The notes beneath the pieces were generated by a model, which saw only the letters and a list, made by a program, of their open reading frames with translations, searched no databases and had not been told where the DNA came from. DNA of 64,000 nt from Amycolatopsis sp. QT-25 (lineage in GTDB: Bacteria > Actinomycetota > Actinomycetes > Mycobacteriales > Pseudonocardiaceae): positions 7,626,001 to 7,690,000 of the forward strand of contig NZ_CP120210.1 of the NCBI RefSeq assembly GCF_029369745.1, in the 5' to 3' direction. Shown here one piece after another: positions 44,183-52,810 of this stretch. How positions within the stretch are numbered: position 1 is the stretch's first letter; every line of letters starts with the position of its first letter. The position numbers and the translations under genes were made by a program.

Positions 44183-44235
44183 GCAAGGAAGGGACCTTTC
44201 ATAGCAAATTTTGCTATGAAAGGTCCCTTCCTTGC
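44183..44235. repeat. Long palindrome between convergent genes
   Basis: A perfect 26-bp inverted repeat (44183-44208 with 44210-44235) with essentially no loop; the arm begins GCAAGGAAGGGACCTTTCAT. Related in core sequence (AAGGAAGGG/CCCTTCCTT) to family 1. Likely bidirectional terminator or a repeat element. Confidence 0.75.
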
Positions 44236-44259
44236 ACGCGGGGGTCGACAGGCGGCGCG

Positions 44260-45762
44260 TCAGCGTTTTCCGTGCAGGACGGTGATCAGTTTCGCCACCA
44301 GGGCGTCGGTCTTCTCCTTGCGGGAGAACGAGGTCAGCACGATCGGCGCGGCGAAGCGCTGCCGCGCGACGGCCTTCGGCCGGGCGAACTCGCGCAGGCC
44401 TTCGGGGCCGTGGATCCGGCCGAAGCCCGAGTCGCCGACGCCGCCGAAGGGCAGCGAAGCGATACCGGCGAAGGAAAGCGGTGCGTTGATCGACGTCATG
44501 CCGGTGCGCAGCCGTCCGGCGAGTTCGAGGCCACGCGACTTCGAGAAGACCGTCGAACCGAGGCCGTACTTCGTGTCGTTGGCCTTCTCGACGGCCTCGT
44601 CCATGTCGCGGACCTTGGCGATGGTGACGGTCGGGCCGAACGTCTCCTCCTTGACCGCCGAGGAGTCCTCCGGCACGTCGACGAGCACCGTCGGCTGCAC
44701 ATAGCGGTCGCCGACCGCGTCGATGCCGCCGACCAGTGCCTTGCCGCCGCGTTCGATGGCGTCCGCGATGTGGCGTTTGATCACCGCGAGCTGCGAAGGC
44801 ATCGTCACCGGGCCGTACTGAGCGGCCGCGTCCGAGCCGGCGCGCACGTCCTTCGACTTCTCGACGACCTTCGCGACGAACTCGTCGTGCACGCGCTCGT
44901 GGACGTACACGCGCTCGACGCCGATGCAGGTCTGGCCCGAGTTGGAGAACGCGCCCCAGACGGTCGCGTCGGCGGCGGCCTCGAGGTCGGCGTCCACGTC
45001 GACCAGGACCGCGTCCTTGCCGCCCGCCTCGATGATCACCGGGGTCAGCGTCTCGGCGGCCGCGGCCATGATCTTCTTGCCCGTGCCGGTCGAACCGGTG
45101 AAGGCGATCTTGTCGACGCCTCCGCTGACGAGTGAAGCGCCGGTCTCGCCGAAGCCGGTGATCAGTTGCAGCACCGGCCATTCCGGGACGACCTCGGCGA
45201 AGGCGTCGACCAGCCATTTTCCGACGCCGGGCGTGTATTCGCTCGGTTTGAAGACGACGGCGTTGCCGGCGGCGAGGGCGTAGGCGATGGAGCCGAGCGG
45301 CGTGAACACCGGGTAGTTCCAGGGGCCGATCACGCCCACCACACCGAGTGGCTGGTACTCGACCGTCGCCGCCTGGTTCGACATCATCAGTCCGGCCGCG
45401 CGGCGCTGCTTGCCGAGGATCTTGCGCGCGTGCTTGCCCGCCCACGCGATGTGCTCGATGGCGAGGACGCTCTCCAGCTGCGCGTCGGCGATCGGCTTGC
45501 CGGTCTCGTCCCGTACGACCTGGCACAGCTGCGGCAGACGACGGGTGATGACACCCTTCCAGCGCCGCAGCCGTTCGGCGCGACCGTCGTAGCCGAGTCC
45601 GGCCCACCATTCGGCGGCGTCCCTCGCACGGGCGATGACGGCGCGGACGTCCTCCTTGCTGTGCACCGGGTAGGTGCCGACGACCTCGTCGGTCGCCGGG
45701 CTGAGGGAATCGAAGGTCTCCCCCACGCTGTGGGCGGTCGGCTTCGGCTGGACTGCGGTCAT
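44260..45762 (-). CDS. Aldehyde dehydrogenase (succinate-semialdehyde dehydrogenase-like)
   Basis: A 500-residue NAD(P)-dependent aldehyde dehydrogenase. GVVGVIGPWNYPVFTPLGSI, GSTGTGKKI, the general base in IIEAGGKDAVLV and the nucleophile Cys in NSGQTCIGVERVYV are intact. The sequence is closest in feel to actinobacterial GabD2-type proteins, but many aldehydes are possible substrates. The MFS gene lies 33 bases upstream on the same strand. Confidence 0.9.
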   Translation of the reverse strand: MTAVQPKPTAHSVGETFDSLSPATDEVVGTYPVHSKEDVRAVIARARDAAEWWAGLGYDGRAERLRRWKGVITRRLPQLCQVVRDETGKPIADAQLESVLAIEHIAWAGKHARKILGKQRRAAGLMMSNQAATVEYQPLGVVGVIGPWNYPVFTPLGSIAYALAAGNAVVFKPSEYTPGVGKWLVDAFAEVVPEWPVLQLITGFGETGASLVSGGVDKIAFTGSTGTGKKIMAAAAETLTPVIIEAGGKDAVLVDVDADLEAAADATVWGAFSNSGQTCIGVERVYVHERVHDEFVAKVVEKSKDVRAGSDAAAQYGPVTMPSQLAVIKRHIADAIERGGKALVGGIDAVGDRYVQPTVLVDVPEDSSAVKEETFGPTVTIAKVRDMDEAVEKANDTKYGLGSTVFSKSRGLELAGRLRTGMTSINAPLSFAGIASLPFGGVGDSGFGRIHGPEGLREFARPKAVARQRFAAPIVLTSFSRKEKTDALVAKLITVLHGKR

Positions 45763-45795
45763 CGACTTCTCCCGTGTCTCGGCTCAAAGCCCAGG

Positions 45796-46938
45796 CTACG
45801 ACGTTACTGACGACGTGCCAATAGCTCGCCTGGGGCGTGCCACCAGCATCGCACAGGAGACGAGGGCCGCAAGGACACCGAGAAGCGGGGCCAGCCACAC
45901 CGGCAGCACCCCGATCGCCAACGAGCCCAGCCCGAACCCCGACGCCTGCACGGTGAAGGCCAGCGAGAAGCCCTCCGACCGGCGGCGTTCGGGCAGCAGT
46001 TTCTGCAGGTTGACCGACGACACGGCCATCAGCGGGCCGGTGCAGAGCCCGATCAGCGCGACCCCGCCGAGCAGCCCGGCCCAGCCGAAGCCCGCCGAGA
46101 CCACGCTTCCGCCGAGCACGAAACCGGCCAGGAACAGCCGCGGATCGCCGGCCTTCCCCCGCGCCGCGTACAGCGCGCTCCCGCCGATGCTGGCGGCGCA
46201 CAGCACCACGATGACGATCGCCGTCGCCGAATCGGGAGCGCCGAGGCGCTGGACGAGCGGCAGCAGGCCGACTTCGATGGTCGACAGCAGGAGCCCCACG
46301 GTGAACGACCCCGCCAGCCAGGGCACACAGGCGGCGACCGGGATCGCCTGGTGCTCGACTGTCCTTTGTGGATCCGGAGTGACCGTACGCCGCGGCACGA
46401 GCAGGGCCGCGAGCAGGACGACGACGGCCATCGCGAGCACCGGGACGGCCGGTCCGGCGCTCGCCAGGAGCGCCACCAGCAGCGGCCCGCCGACGATGAC
46501 ACCTTCGAAGATCATCGCGTCGACCGAAACGGCCCTCGGCAACTCGTCTTCGGTCACCGTTCCGGCGAGCAGCGTCCGGAAACCGCCGTTCAACCCACCG
46601 GCGACCAGCCCCGGAGGAATCGTCAGGGCGAGCAGCACGAGATCCGGGGCACCGGCGGAGGCGGCCGCCGCCAGCAGGAACAGTCCCGCGGCGACCAGCG
46701 GAAGCAGCACGACGAGACCGCGTGCGGGTCCGACACGGTCGAGCAGCCGCCCGGCCGGCACGGCGCCGACCATCTCGGCGGCGACGAAAACGGCCATCAT
46801 GATCCCGCCGAGCCGGTACGAACCGGTGGTCGCGGTGGTCAGCACGGTGAAGGCCAACGGCGCCATCGTGGCGGGCAGCCGGTTCAGCTGCACCCCCGCC
46901 GACCAGCGCCAGTATCCGGAATTGCGCAACAACGTCAT
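45796..46938 (-). CDS. MFS transporter
   Basis: A 380-residue membrane protein with about twelve hydrophobic segments, a normal MFS size. GRLLDRVGPARGLVVLLPL is the loop 2-3 motif A in a weak form. The ATG at 46938 (MTLLRNSGYWRWSAGVQLNR) gives a typical MFS start. Divergent from an ArsR-type regulator with a shared operator, so its substrate probably controls that regulator. Substrate unknown; drug efflux is likely by family. Confidence 0.85.
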   Translation of the reverse strand: MTLLRNSGYWRWSAGVQLNRLPATMAPLAFTVLTTATTGSYRLGGIMMAVFVAAEMVGAVPAGRLLDRVGPARGLVVLLPLVAAGLFLLAAAASAGAPDLVLLALTIPPGLVAGGLNGGFRTLLAGTVTEDELPRAVSVDAMIFEGVIVGGPLLVALLASAGPAVPVLAMAVVVLLAALLVPRRTVTPDPQRTVEHQAIPVAACVPWLAGSFTVGLLLSTIEVGLLPLVQRLGAPDSATAIVIVVLCAASIGGSALYAARGKAGDPRLFLAGFVLGGSVVSAGFGWAGLLGGVALIGLCTGPLMAVSSVNLQKLLPERRRSEGFSLAFTVQASGFGLGSLAIGVLPVWLAPLLGVLAALVSCAMLVARPRRAIGTSSVTS

Positions 46939-46977
46939 GCCGCGAACACTGCCGAACCGGACCTGACCGGAACCACT

Positions 46978-46997
46978 GATTAGGGCATAACCTAATC
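46978..46997. promoter_or_regulatory. Operator between the MFS and ArsR-type genes
   Basis: GATTAGG and CCTAATC form a perfect 7-bp inverted repeat with a 6-base spacer. It covers the -10 element (TAACCT, 46988-46993) of the regulator gene, whose ATG follows 6 bases later at 47000, and lies 40 bases before the MFS start. Typical size and place for an ArsR/winged-helix operator. Confidence 0.6.
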
Positions 46998-46999
46998 CG

Positions 47000-47944
47000 A
47001 TGATCGAGCTGGTCCTGACCGCCGAGAGCGCCAAGCGCGTCCGCTTCGGCATCTCACCGCTCGACGAGACCATGGGCGCGATGCAGACCCTGCTCGGACG
47101 GCGCGGGCATCCCAGTCATCTGCCGTGGCTGCGCGAGGCGGCCGCGAAACTGCCGGACCTGCCCATCGACGGCTTCGCCAAGGTGATGAGCGCGCGGCAC
47201 TACATCACCGACTTCCTCGGCCCGCCGCCGAGCGGCCCGGAGACCACCGCGTCCGCCCAGCTCGCCGAAATTCGCCGCACGCCACCGGAGCAGGTCGCGT
47301 ACGAGCTGTCCAAAGTAGACGCGGATTTGCGCGGATTGCCGGAAGATCCCGCCGAGGCAAGGGATCTGCTGGCGAGCCAGATGGAGATCGCCTGGACCGA
47401 ACTGGTCGAACCGCACTGGCCCCGGATGCGCCGCTTCCTCGTCGCCGACATCGAGGAGCGCTCGCGACGGCTGGCCGCCGGCGGTATCGCGCTGGTACTC
47501 GAGGACATCCACCCGCGCGTGCGGCTCGTCGACGACATCCTGGTGATCGAGATGAAGGAACGCGGCCGCGTCCACCTCGATCGCCGTGGCCTGCTGCTGA
47601 TCCCCGGCGTCTTCGCGTGGCCATCGGTAGGGCTGATCACGATGGAGCCGTGGCAGCCTTCGCTGCTGTACCCGGCGCGCGGGGTGGCCGAACTCTGGTC
47701 GGATCCCGAACGTCCGCCCGACGCGCTCGCGGGCGTGCTCGGCCGGACGAAAGCCGCCTTGCTCACCACACTCAACGAACCCGCGAGCACCACCGAACTG
47801 GCGCGCAGGCTGCGCCTCTCCGCACCGACGGTCTCCCGGCACCTGACCGCGATGCGCGCGGCGGGCCTGCTCGACACACGACGCCACGGCCGCGAGGTGC
47901 GTTACCTGCGCACCGAGCTTGGCGACGTCCTGATCCGGGCATAG
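47000..47944 (+). CDS. ArsR-type winged-helix regulator with N-terminal DUF5937-like domain
   Basis: A 314-residue protein. The C-terminal ArsR-like winged helix covers about residues 250-314 (LARRLRLSAPTVSRHLTAMR, LDTRRHGREVRYLRTELG). The first 230 residues are a sensor-like region typical of DUF5937/ArsR proteins. It probably represses itself and the divergent MFS gene through the GATTAGG operator. Leaderless ATG at 47000. Confidence 0.85.
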   Translation: MIELVLTAESAKRVRFGISPLDETMGAMQTLLGRRGHPSHLPWLREAAAKLPDLPIDGFAKVMSARHYITDFLGPPPSGPETTASAQLAEIRRTPPEQVAYELSKVDADLRGLPEDPAEARDLLASQMEIAWTELVEPHWPRMRRFLVADIEERSRRLAAGGIALVLEDIHPRVRLVDDILVIEMKERGRVHLDRRGLLLIPGVFAWPSVGLITMEPWQPSLLYPARGVAELWSDPERPPDALAGVLGRTKAALLTTLNEPASTTELARRLRLSAPTVSRHLTAMRAAGLLDTRRHGREVRYLRTELGDVLIRA

Positions 47945-47977
47945 GCTGGAATCGAGCTACCGCGAAGGAGAACATCG

Positions 47978-48613
47978 ATGCGCATTGTCCACTTCGGACA
48001 CGCTTGCACCCTTCTGGAGACCGGGGGCGCGCGGATCCTGATCGACCCCGGCACCTTCTCGGCGGGCTTCGAAGGCGAGCGGGAGCTGGACGCCGTCCTG
48101 ATCACCCACCAGCATTCCGACCACCTCGACGTGGACAGGCTGCCCGCGTTGCTGGCGGCGAATCCCGGCGCGCGGCTGATCGTCGATCCTGGTTCCGCCG
48201 ACACCGTGCGGAAGCTCGGCGCCGAGTTCCGGATCGCGAACCCCGGCGACGCCTTCGAAATCGGCTCCAGCGGCATCAACGTCGTCGGCGGCGAACACGC
48301 GGTGATCCACGAGGAGATCCCGGTGATCCCGAACGTCGGCTACCTCGTCGACCACGGCGCGTTCTACCACCCCGGCGACTCGTTCTTCGTGCCGGAACAG
48401 AAGATCGACGTCCTCGGCCTGCCCACCGGCGCCCCGTGGCTCAAGGCAGGCGAGGCCGTCGACTACCTGCGTGCGGTGTCGCCGCGCCTCGCCGTCCCCA
48501 TCCACGAAGCCGTCCTCGCCCGGCCGCGGATGCACTACGGCCTGTTCGCCGACCTCGCCCCGGAAGGCACCGAGGTGAAGGTGCTCGACGTCGGGGAGCC
48601 GGTGAAGCTTTAA
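47978..48613 (+). CDS. MBL-fold metal-dependent hydrolase
   Basis: A 211-residue metallo-beta-lactamase-fold protein of the UlaG/YtkL-like group. The metal motif H44-x-H46-S-D48-H49 is in THQHSDHLD; LVDHGAFYHPGDS and VPIHEAVL supply further ligands. GAAGGAG-AACATCG precedes the ATG. Starts 33 bases after the ArsR-type gene and may be co-transcribed. Substrate unknown. Confidence 0.88.
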   Translation: MRIVHFGHACTLLETGGARILIDPGTFSAGFEGERELDAVLITHQHSDHLDVDRLPALLAANPGARLIVDPGSADTVRKLGAEFRIANPGDAFEIGSSGINVVGGEHAVIHEEIPVIPNVGYLVDHGAFYHPGDSFFVPEQKIDVLGLPTGAPWLKAGEAVDYLRAVSPRLAVPIHEAVLARPRMHYGLFADLAPEGTEVKVLDVGEPVKL

Positions 48614-48635
48614 GAGGCGGTGCACCACCGGCAGC

Positions 48636-48664
48636 GGTGTCGCGAAAGTGGCTTTCGCGACACC
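48636..48664. repeat. Short palindrome/terminator after the MBL-fold gene
   Basis: GGTGTCGCGAAAG and CTTTCGCGACACC form a perfect 13-bp stem with a 3-base loop, 22 bases after the stop codon. Confidence 0.65.
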
Positions 48665-48765
48665 TCCGGGGCTTGCTCAGACGGCCTCCGGTAAGCGCGA
48701 AGACCACCGTCCGTCCGCGGGCCGCCGCCACGAACGTCTCGTTGCCGATGCGTCACCCTGGTCGG

Positions 48766-49482
48766 TCAGCCCGACAAGGTGACCCGCGTTCGTGAGAGCG
48801 AGCCGTAGGTGGTTCCGAAAGCACGGTTCTCCAGCGAGACGTCGACGGCGTCGAGGAACGCCTGCCGCAGCCCCGGCCGGGTGAGGTCCGCGGCGTCGAT
48901 GCCGAGCCGCACCAGCCCGCCGCGGCGCGCGGCCCTCGCGGCGGCCAGTACCAGCGCGAAGCACCGGACGGTCTCCGTCCGCTGCGACGGTCCGCCGAAC
49001 TCCTGCACCCTGGCGCGCCGGACCTCGCCGGACACCAGGTCCCGCACCGAGACCAGATCCGCGCACAGCCGGAACCCGTGTTCGCGCAGGGCCTGCAGGG
49101 TGCCGTCCGACGCGACCCAGCGCGGCGGCGCGAAGCCGTCGACGGCCATGCCGTTGGCCTCGAGCGCCGCCTTCGCCGCGATCAGGCGCAGCCGCGCCTC
49201 GTGTGCGGGCAGAGCCGCGAACTCGGCACGTTTGCCCAGCTGGACGGCGCGATGGGTGGGTGGGATCCGGTGGTCGTAACCGTGCAGGAGTACGGAATCG
49301 CCGTGTGCGCGGCGCGTCCGGATCCACTCCGTCACGGGGCCCTCGCCGGTCCTGGCGGCGTAGAGCACGGACAACGGGACCTTGCGCCGGTCGAGCTCGG
49401 CCGCGAGGTCCGCACAGCGGTGCAACGTCCGGGTGGTCACGCCGGACAGGGAAACCAGCAAACGTGCGTCCACGGTCCCCAT
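48766..49482 (-). CDS. DUF2334 polysaccharide deacetylase-like protein
   Basis: A 238-residue protein beginning ARLLVSLSGVTTRTLHRCADLA and carrying the NodB-like histidine motif in LLHGYDHR. DUF2334 proteins are related to polysaccharide deacetylases. The ATG at 49482 (MGTVDARLLVSLSG) fits the family start; an upstream frame start at 49545 adds 21 residues of no evident meaning. Lies just downstream of purC on the same strand. Confidence 0.82.
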   Translation of the reverse strand: MGTVDARLLVSLSGVTTRTLHRCADLAAELDRRKVPLSVLYAARTGEGPVTEWIRTRRAHGDSVLLHGYDHRIPPTHRAVQLGKRAEFAALPAHEARLRLIAAKAALEANGMAVDGFAPPRWVASDGTLQALREHGFRLCADLVSVRDLVSGEVRRARVQEFGGPSQRTETVRCFALVLAAARAARRGGLVRLGIDAADLTRPGLRQAFLDAVDVSLENRAFGTTYGSLSRTRVTLSG

Positions 49483-49532
49483 TGCGCCAGCCCGGGCTTG
49501 CGGCGGACTGACGACGGGGTGAACACCGCTGG

Positions 49533-50414
49533 TCAGGCGGGCCAATCCTGCAGCGACCGGCCGGTGATGCGTTCGTACGACTCGATGTACCTCGCCCGCG
49601 TGGCGGCGACGATGTCCTCGGGCAAGGGCGGTGACCCCGGTCTGTCCCGGCGGTGCCAGCCGGACGCGGGACTGGTGAGCCAGTCCCGCAGCGGCTGCTT
49701 GTCGAAGGACGGCTGCGGGCTGTTCGGCGCGTAACCGCCGGCGGGCCAGTAGCGCGAGGAATCCGGGGTCAGGACCTCGTCGGCGAGCACGAGGTTCCCC
49801 TCGCGGTCGATGCCGAATTCGAGCTTCGTGTCCGCGAGCAGGATGCCGCGTTCGGCGGCGTACTCCGCGCCCCGGCGATACACCGCCAACGTCGCCTCAC
49901 GGACTTCTTCGGCCCGCTCACGGCCGAGCTGCCCGACCACGTCGGAGAAGGCGATGTTCTCGTCGTGCGAGCCGCGATCGGCCTTGGTCGCGGGGGTGAA
50001 GATCGGTTCGGGGAGCCGGGAGGACTCGGTCAGGCCCGGCGGAAGTTCGACGCCGCAAACCGTGCCGTGCGCGCGATAATCGGCGAGACCGGTACCGGTG
50101 AGATAGCCGCGGGCGACGGCTTCGAACGGCAGCATCGCCAGCCGCCGCACCAGCAGCGCGCGGCCGCGGACCGCGGCGGGGATGCGTTCGTCTTCGTAGG
50201 AGACCAAGTGGTTGGGAAGGACATCGGAAAGCAGGGAGAACCAGAACACGCTCATCGCGGTGAGCACTCGCCCTTTGTCCGGGATGGGCGTGTCGAAGAC
50301 GACGTCGTAGGCGGAGATCCGGTCCGAAGTGACGAGCAGCAGATGCTCGTCATCGACGGCGTAGAGCTCACGGATCTTGCCGGCGGCGATCTTCGGGTAT
50401 TCGAGCGTCGTCAC
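49533..50414 (-). CDS. purC: Phosphoribosylaminoimidazole-succinocarboxamide synthase PurC
   Basis: A 293-residue SAICAR synthetase (step 7 of purine synthesis). GKIRELYAVDDEHLLLVTSD, FEAVARGYLTGTG, ADTKLEFGIDREGNLVLADE and VLTPDSSRYWP are all diagnostic. Starts with GTG (MTTLEYPKIAAGK), leaderless by promoter spacing. Divergent from the SAM hydrolase gene with a 35-base gap. Confidence 0.96.
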   Translation of the reverse strand: MTTLEYPKIAAGKIRELYAVDDEHLLLVTSDRISAYDVVFDTPIPDKGRVLTAMSVFWFSLLSDVLPNHLVSYEDERIPAAVRGRALLVRRLAMLPFEAVARGYLTGTGLADYRAHGTVCGVELPPGLTESSRLPEPIFTPATKADRGSHDENIAFSDVVGQLGRERAEEVREATLAVYRRGAEYAAERGILLADTKLEFGIDREGNLVLADEVLTPDSSRYWPAGGYAPNSPQPSFDKQPLRDWLTSPASGWHRRDRPGSPPLPEDIVAATRARYIESYERITGRSLQDWPA

Positions 50415-50420
50415 GGCTGC

Positions 50421-50426
50421 ACCCTA
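50421..50426 (-). promoter_or_regulatory. -10 element (leaderless) of purC
   Basis: Minus-strand TAGGGT, 6 bases, then the purC GTG at 50414. Confidence 0.5.
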
Positions 50427-50449
50427 GCGATCAAGGATGATGGCTGATC

Positions 50450-51256
50450 ATGCCGATCCACTACATTTCGTTCACGACCGACTACGGTCTGTGCGACGGT
50501 TTCGTGGCCGCGTGCCACGGCGTGCTCGCGCGGATCGCGCCGTCCGTCCGGGTGCTCGACGTGAGCCACGGAATCCCTCCGCAGCAGGTCAGGACCGGCG
50601 CCGAGGTACTCGCCCAGACCGTGCCGTATCTGCCGGAGTCCGTCCATCTCGCCGTCGTGGACCCCGGCGTCGGCACCGCGCGGCGCGGCGTCGTGGTGGT
50701 CACCGACCGCGGAATGCTCGTCGGCCCGGACAACGGGCTCCTCATTTCCGCCGCCGAAACACTCAGCGGGGTGATAGCCGCGTACGAACTCGCGGCGCCC
50801 GAGTACCGCCTTCCGGTGACTTCGTCGACGTTCCACGGTCGCGACGTCTTCGCCCCCGCGGCGGCGCATCTCGCGCTCGGGGTCGCTCCCGAGGAGTTCG
50901 GGCCGCGCGTCGACGACCTCGTGCGGCTGCCGGACCCGTTCGTCGCGGTGTTCCCCGGCAAACTGGTGACCGAGGTGCTCACGGTCGACCACTTCGGCAA
51001 CGTCCAGCTGGCGGCGAGCCCCGCCGACCTCGAACTGGCCGGGCTGTCCGGCACGGTCTCGGTCAGCAGCGAACACGTCCTGGTGCGGGCGTCGGTCGGC
51101 GACACCTTCGGCACGGTGCCGCCGGGCCGGAACGTGCTCTACACCGATTCCGCCGGACGGCTCGCGGTCGCCGTGAACGGCGGCTCGGCGTCGGCCGTGC
51201 TCGGGCTGGGACCCGCCCAGGAGTGCACGATCACCTCGTCGCCGACGGACACCTGA
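50450..51256 (+). CDS. SAM hydrolase / SAM hydroxide adenosyltransferase (DUF62 family)
   Basis: A 268-residue protein of the fluorinase-like DUF62 family that converts S-adenosylmethionine and water to adenosine and methionine. The expected Asp-Arg-His triad is met by D71 in VVDPGVG, R78 or R79 after it and H129 in STFHGRDVF; FTTDYGLCDGFVA opens the fold. The C-terminal domain runs to DHFGNVQLAAS and beyond. The last 118 bases overlap the convergent MOSC gene. Confidence 0.9.
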   Translation: MPIHYISFTTDYGLCDGFVAACHGVLARIAPSVRVLDVSHGIPPQQVRTGAEVLAQTVPYLPESVHLAVVDPGVGTARRGVVVVTDRGMLVGPDNGLLISAAETLSGVIAAYELAAPEYRLPVTSSTFHGRDVFAPAAAHLALGVAPEEFGPRVDDLVRLPDPFVAVFPGKLVTEVLTVDHFGNVQLAASPADLELAGLSGTVSVSSEHVLVRASVGDTFGTVPPGRNVLYTDSAGRLAVAVNGGSASAVLGLGPAQECTITSSPTDT

Positions 51257-52026
51257 CCCGGACCGGTCACCGCCATCTTGATCCCGAACGAGACCCCGCC
51301 CTCCGGTTCGCGGCGGTAGTCGGCGAGCGAACGGATCGGCTCGGGACCGGCCTTCTCGCCGGTCTCCTGGTCGACCATCGGCACCGTGCAGCGGATGCAG
51401 ACCTTGGCGTATCCGAGTTCGAGACCACCGGCCGTGAGCGAGCGGACGTCGTCCTCGCGATGCGGCTCCGGCCACCCCGAGACGACGATGTTGGGCCGGA
51501 AACGGTCCATCGGCACGGCCTCGGCGCCGCGGGAAGCGATCCGCTCGTTCAAGCCGTCCAGAGAAGACTCGGAGGTCAGCAGGATCGCGTGCGCGTCGGC
51601 GAAGGCCGCGGTGCCGGGGATCTCACCATTGGTGACACGCTCGTGCTCCGGCGTGAGCCCGACGAACACCGAGGGCAGGCCGAGGACGTCGGAGAACCAC
51701 TCGGCGGCCTCGTCGCCCTGGTGGACGCCCTTGCCCTGCCAGGTGAACGTCGCCGCGGGATGCCGCGGTCCGTCCGGAACGGTCTCGACCAGGAGATCTT
51801 CGACACCGGGAGCGGTGAGCCGCAGGCGGGCGCCGTCGTCGGTCACCTCGGTCCGGATCGAGGCCATCACCGGCTGCTTCCGCTGGCTGCGGAACTCGCC
51901 CTCCGGGGAGACGACCATCCAGGCACGGTCGAACCTGAGGCCCGCCGGGGTGACGTCGGCCGTTTCGACCGACGTCCCCGCGCACCCTTTGACGGGGTAA
52001 TAGACCAGCTTCGCCACTCTCGCCAT
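51139..52026 (-). CDS. MOSC domain protein with N-terminal beta barrel
   Basis: A 295-residue protein: N-terminal MOSC_N barrel (MARVAKLVYYPVKGCAGTSV) then a MOSC domain with FRPNIVVSGWPEPHREDD and the Cys of CIRCTVPMVDQETG, the molybdenum-cofactor sulfur-carrier motif. The family normally ends soon after VSVGDEVIVHSW; the last ~26 residues read on through the opposite-strand SAM hydrolase gene and are probably not conserved. Leaderless start. Confidence 0.88.
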   Translation of the reverse strand: MARVAKLVYYPVKGCAGTSVETADVTPAGLRFDRAWMVVSPEGEFRSQRKQPVMASIRTEVTDDGARLRLTAPGVEDLLVETVPDGPRHPAATFTWQGKGVHQGDEAAEWFSDVLGLPSVFVGLTPEHERVTNGEIPGTAAFADAHAILLTSESSLDGLNERIASRGAEAVPMDRFRPNIVVSGWPEPHREDDVRSLTAGGLELGYAKVCIRCTVPMVDQETGEKAGPEPIRSLADYRREPEGGVSFGIKMAVTGPGQVSVGDEVIVHSWAGPSPSTADAEPPFTATASRPAESV

Positions 52027-52032
52027 AGCCGC

Positions 52033-52038
52033 AGGCTA
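52033..52038 (-). promoter_or_regulatory. -10 element (leaderless) of the MOSC gene
   Basis: Minus-strand TAGCCT, 6 bases, then ATG at 52026. Confidence 0.45.
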
Positions 52039-52069
52039 GCGAGTCGAGGTCCACTGCTCACCGTCGGCT

Positions 52070-52810
52070 TCAGAGCACTTGCGACAGGAACCGTTGAAGC
52101 CGCTCACTCCGCGGAGCGTCGAAGATCGCCTCGGGAGCGTCGTGTTCGACGATCTTGCCGTCGTCCATGAACGCGACCTCGTCGGCGACGCCACGCGCGA
52201 AACCCATCTCGTGGGTGACCACGAGCAGTGTCAGCCCGCGCTCGGCCAACCTCGCCATCAGGGTGAGGACGCCCTTGACCAGTTCCGGGTCCAGTGCGCT
52301 GGTCGCCTCGTCGAACAGCATGACCTCGGGCTCCATGGCGAGCGCCCGCGCGATCGCGACCCGCTGCTGCTGCCCACCCGAGAGCGCGCTCGGCCGGTAC
52401 GGCGCCTTGTCGGCGAGGCCGACCTCGGCGAGCCGGGCGTGCGCGATCTCGGTGGCCTCCGCCTTGCCGAGCTTCCGCACGCTGCGCAGCGGCAGGGTGA
52501 TGTTGTCCAGCACACTGCGGTGCCCGAACAGGTTGAAGTGCTGGAACACCATCCCGACGCGCTGCCGCAGCGCGTCCGGGTCGGACGAGATGACGCTCTC
52601 GCCACCCAGCAATAGGTCGCCCGAGTCGGGTTCCTGCAACCGGTTCACGCAGCGCAGCAGCGTCGACTTGCCGGAGCCCGACGGGCCGATGACGCAGGTC
52701 GTGCGGCCCTTCTCGACCTTGAGGTTCACGCCCTTGAGCACTTCGAGGGTCCCGAAGGAGACATGGATGTCGCGGAGTTCGACGCTGGAGGAACGTACGG
52801 CGTTCGTCAT
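52070..52810 (-). CDS. Polar amino acid ABC transporter ATP-binding protein
   Basis: A 246-residue ATPase of the GlnQ/HisP group: Walker A GPSGSGKST, FQHFNLFGHRSVLDNI, signature LSGGQQQRVAIARAL, Walker B VMLFDEATSALDPEL and the H-loop VVTHEMGFAR. The ATG at 52810 overlaps the permease stop as ATGA. Last gene of a five-gene import operon. Confidence 0.94.
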   Translation of the reverse strand: MTNAVRSSSVELRDIHVSFGTLEVLKGVNLKVEKGRTTCVIGPSGSGKSTLLRCVNRLQEPDSGDLLLGGESVISSDPDALRQRVGMVFQHFNLFGHRSVLDNITLPLRSVRKLGKAEATEIAHARLAEVGLADKAPYRPSALSGGQQQRVAIARALAMEPEVMLFDEATSALDPELVKGVLTLMARLAERGLTLLVVTHEMGFARGVADEVAFMDDGKIVEHDAPEAIFDAPRSERLQRFLSQVL

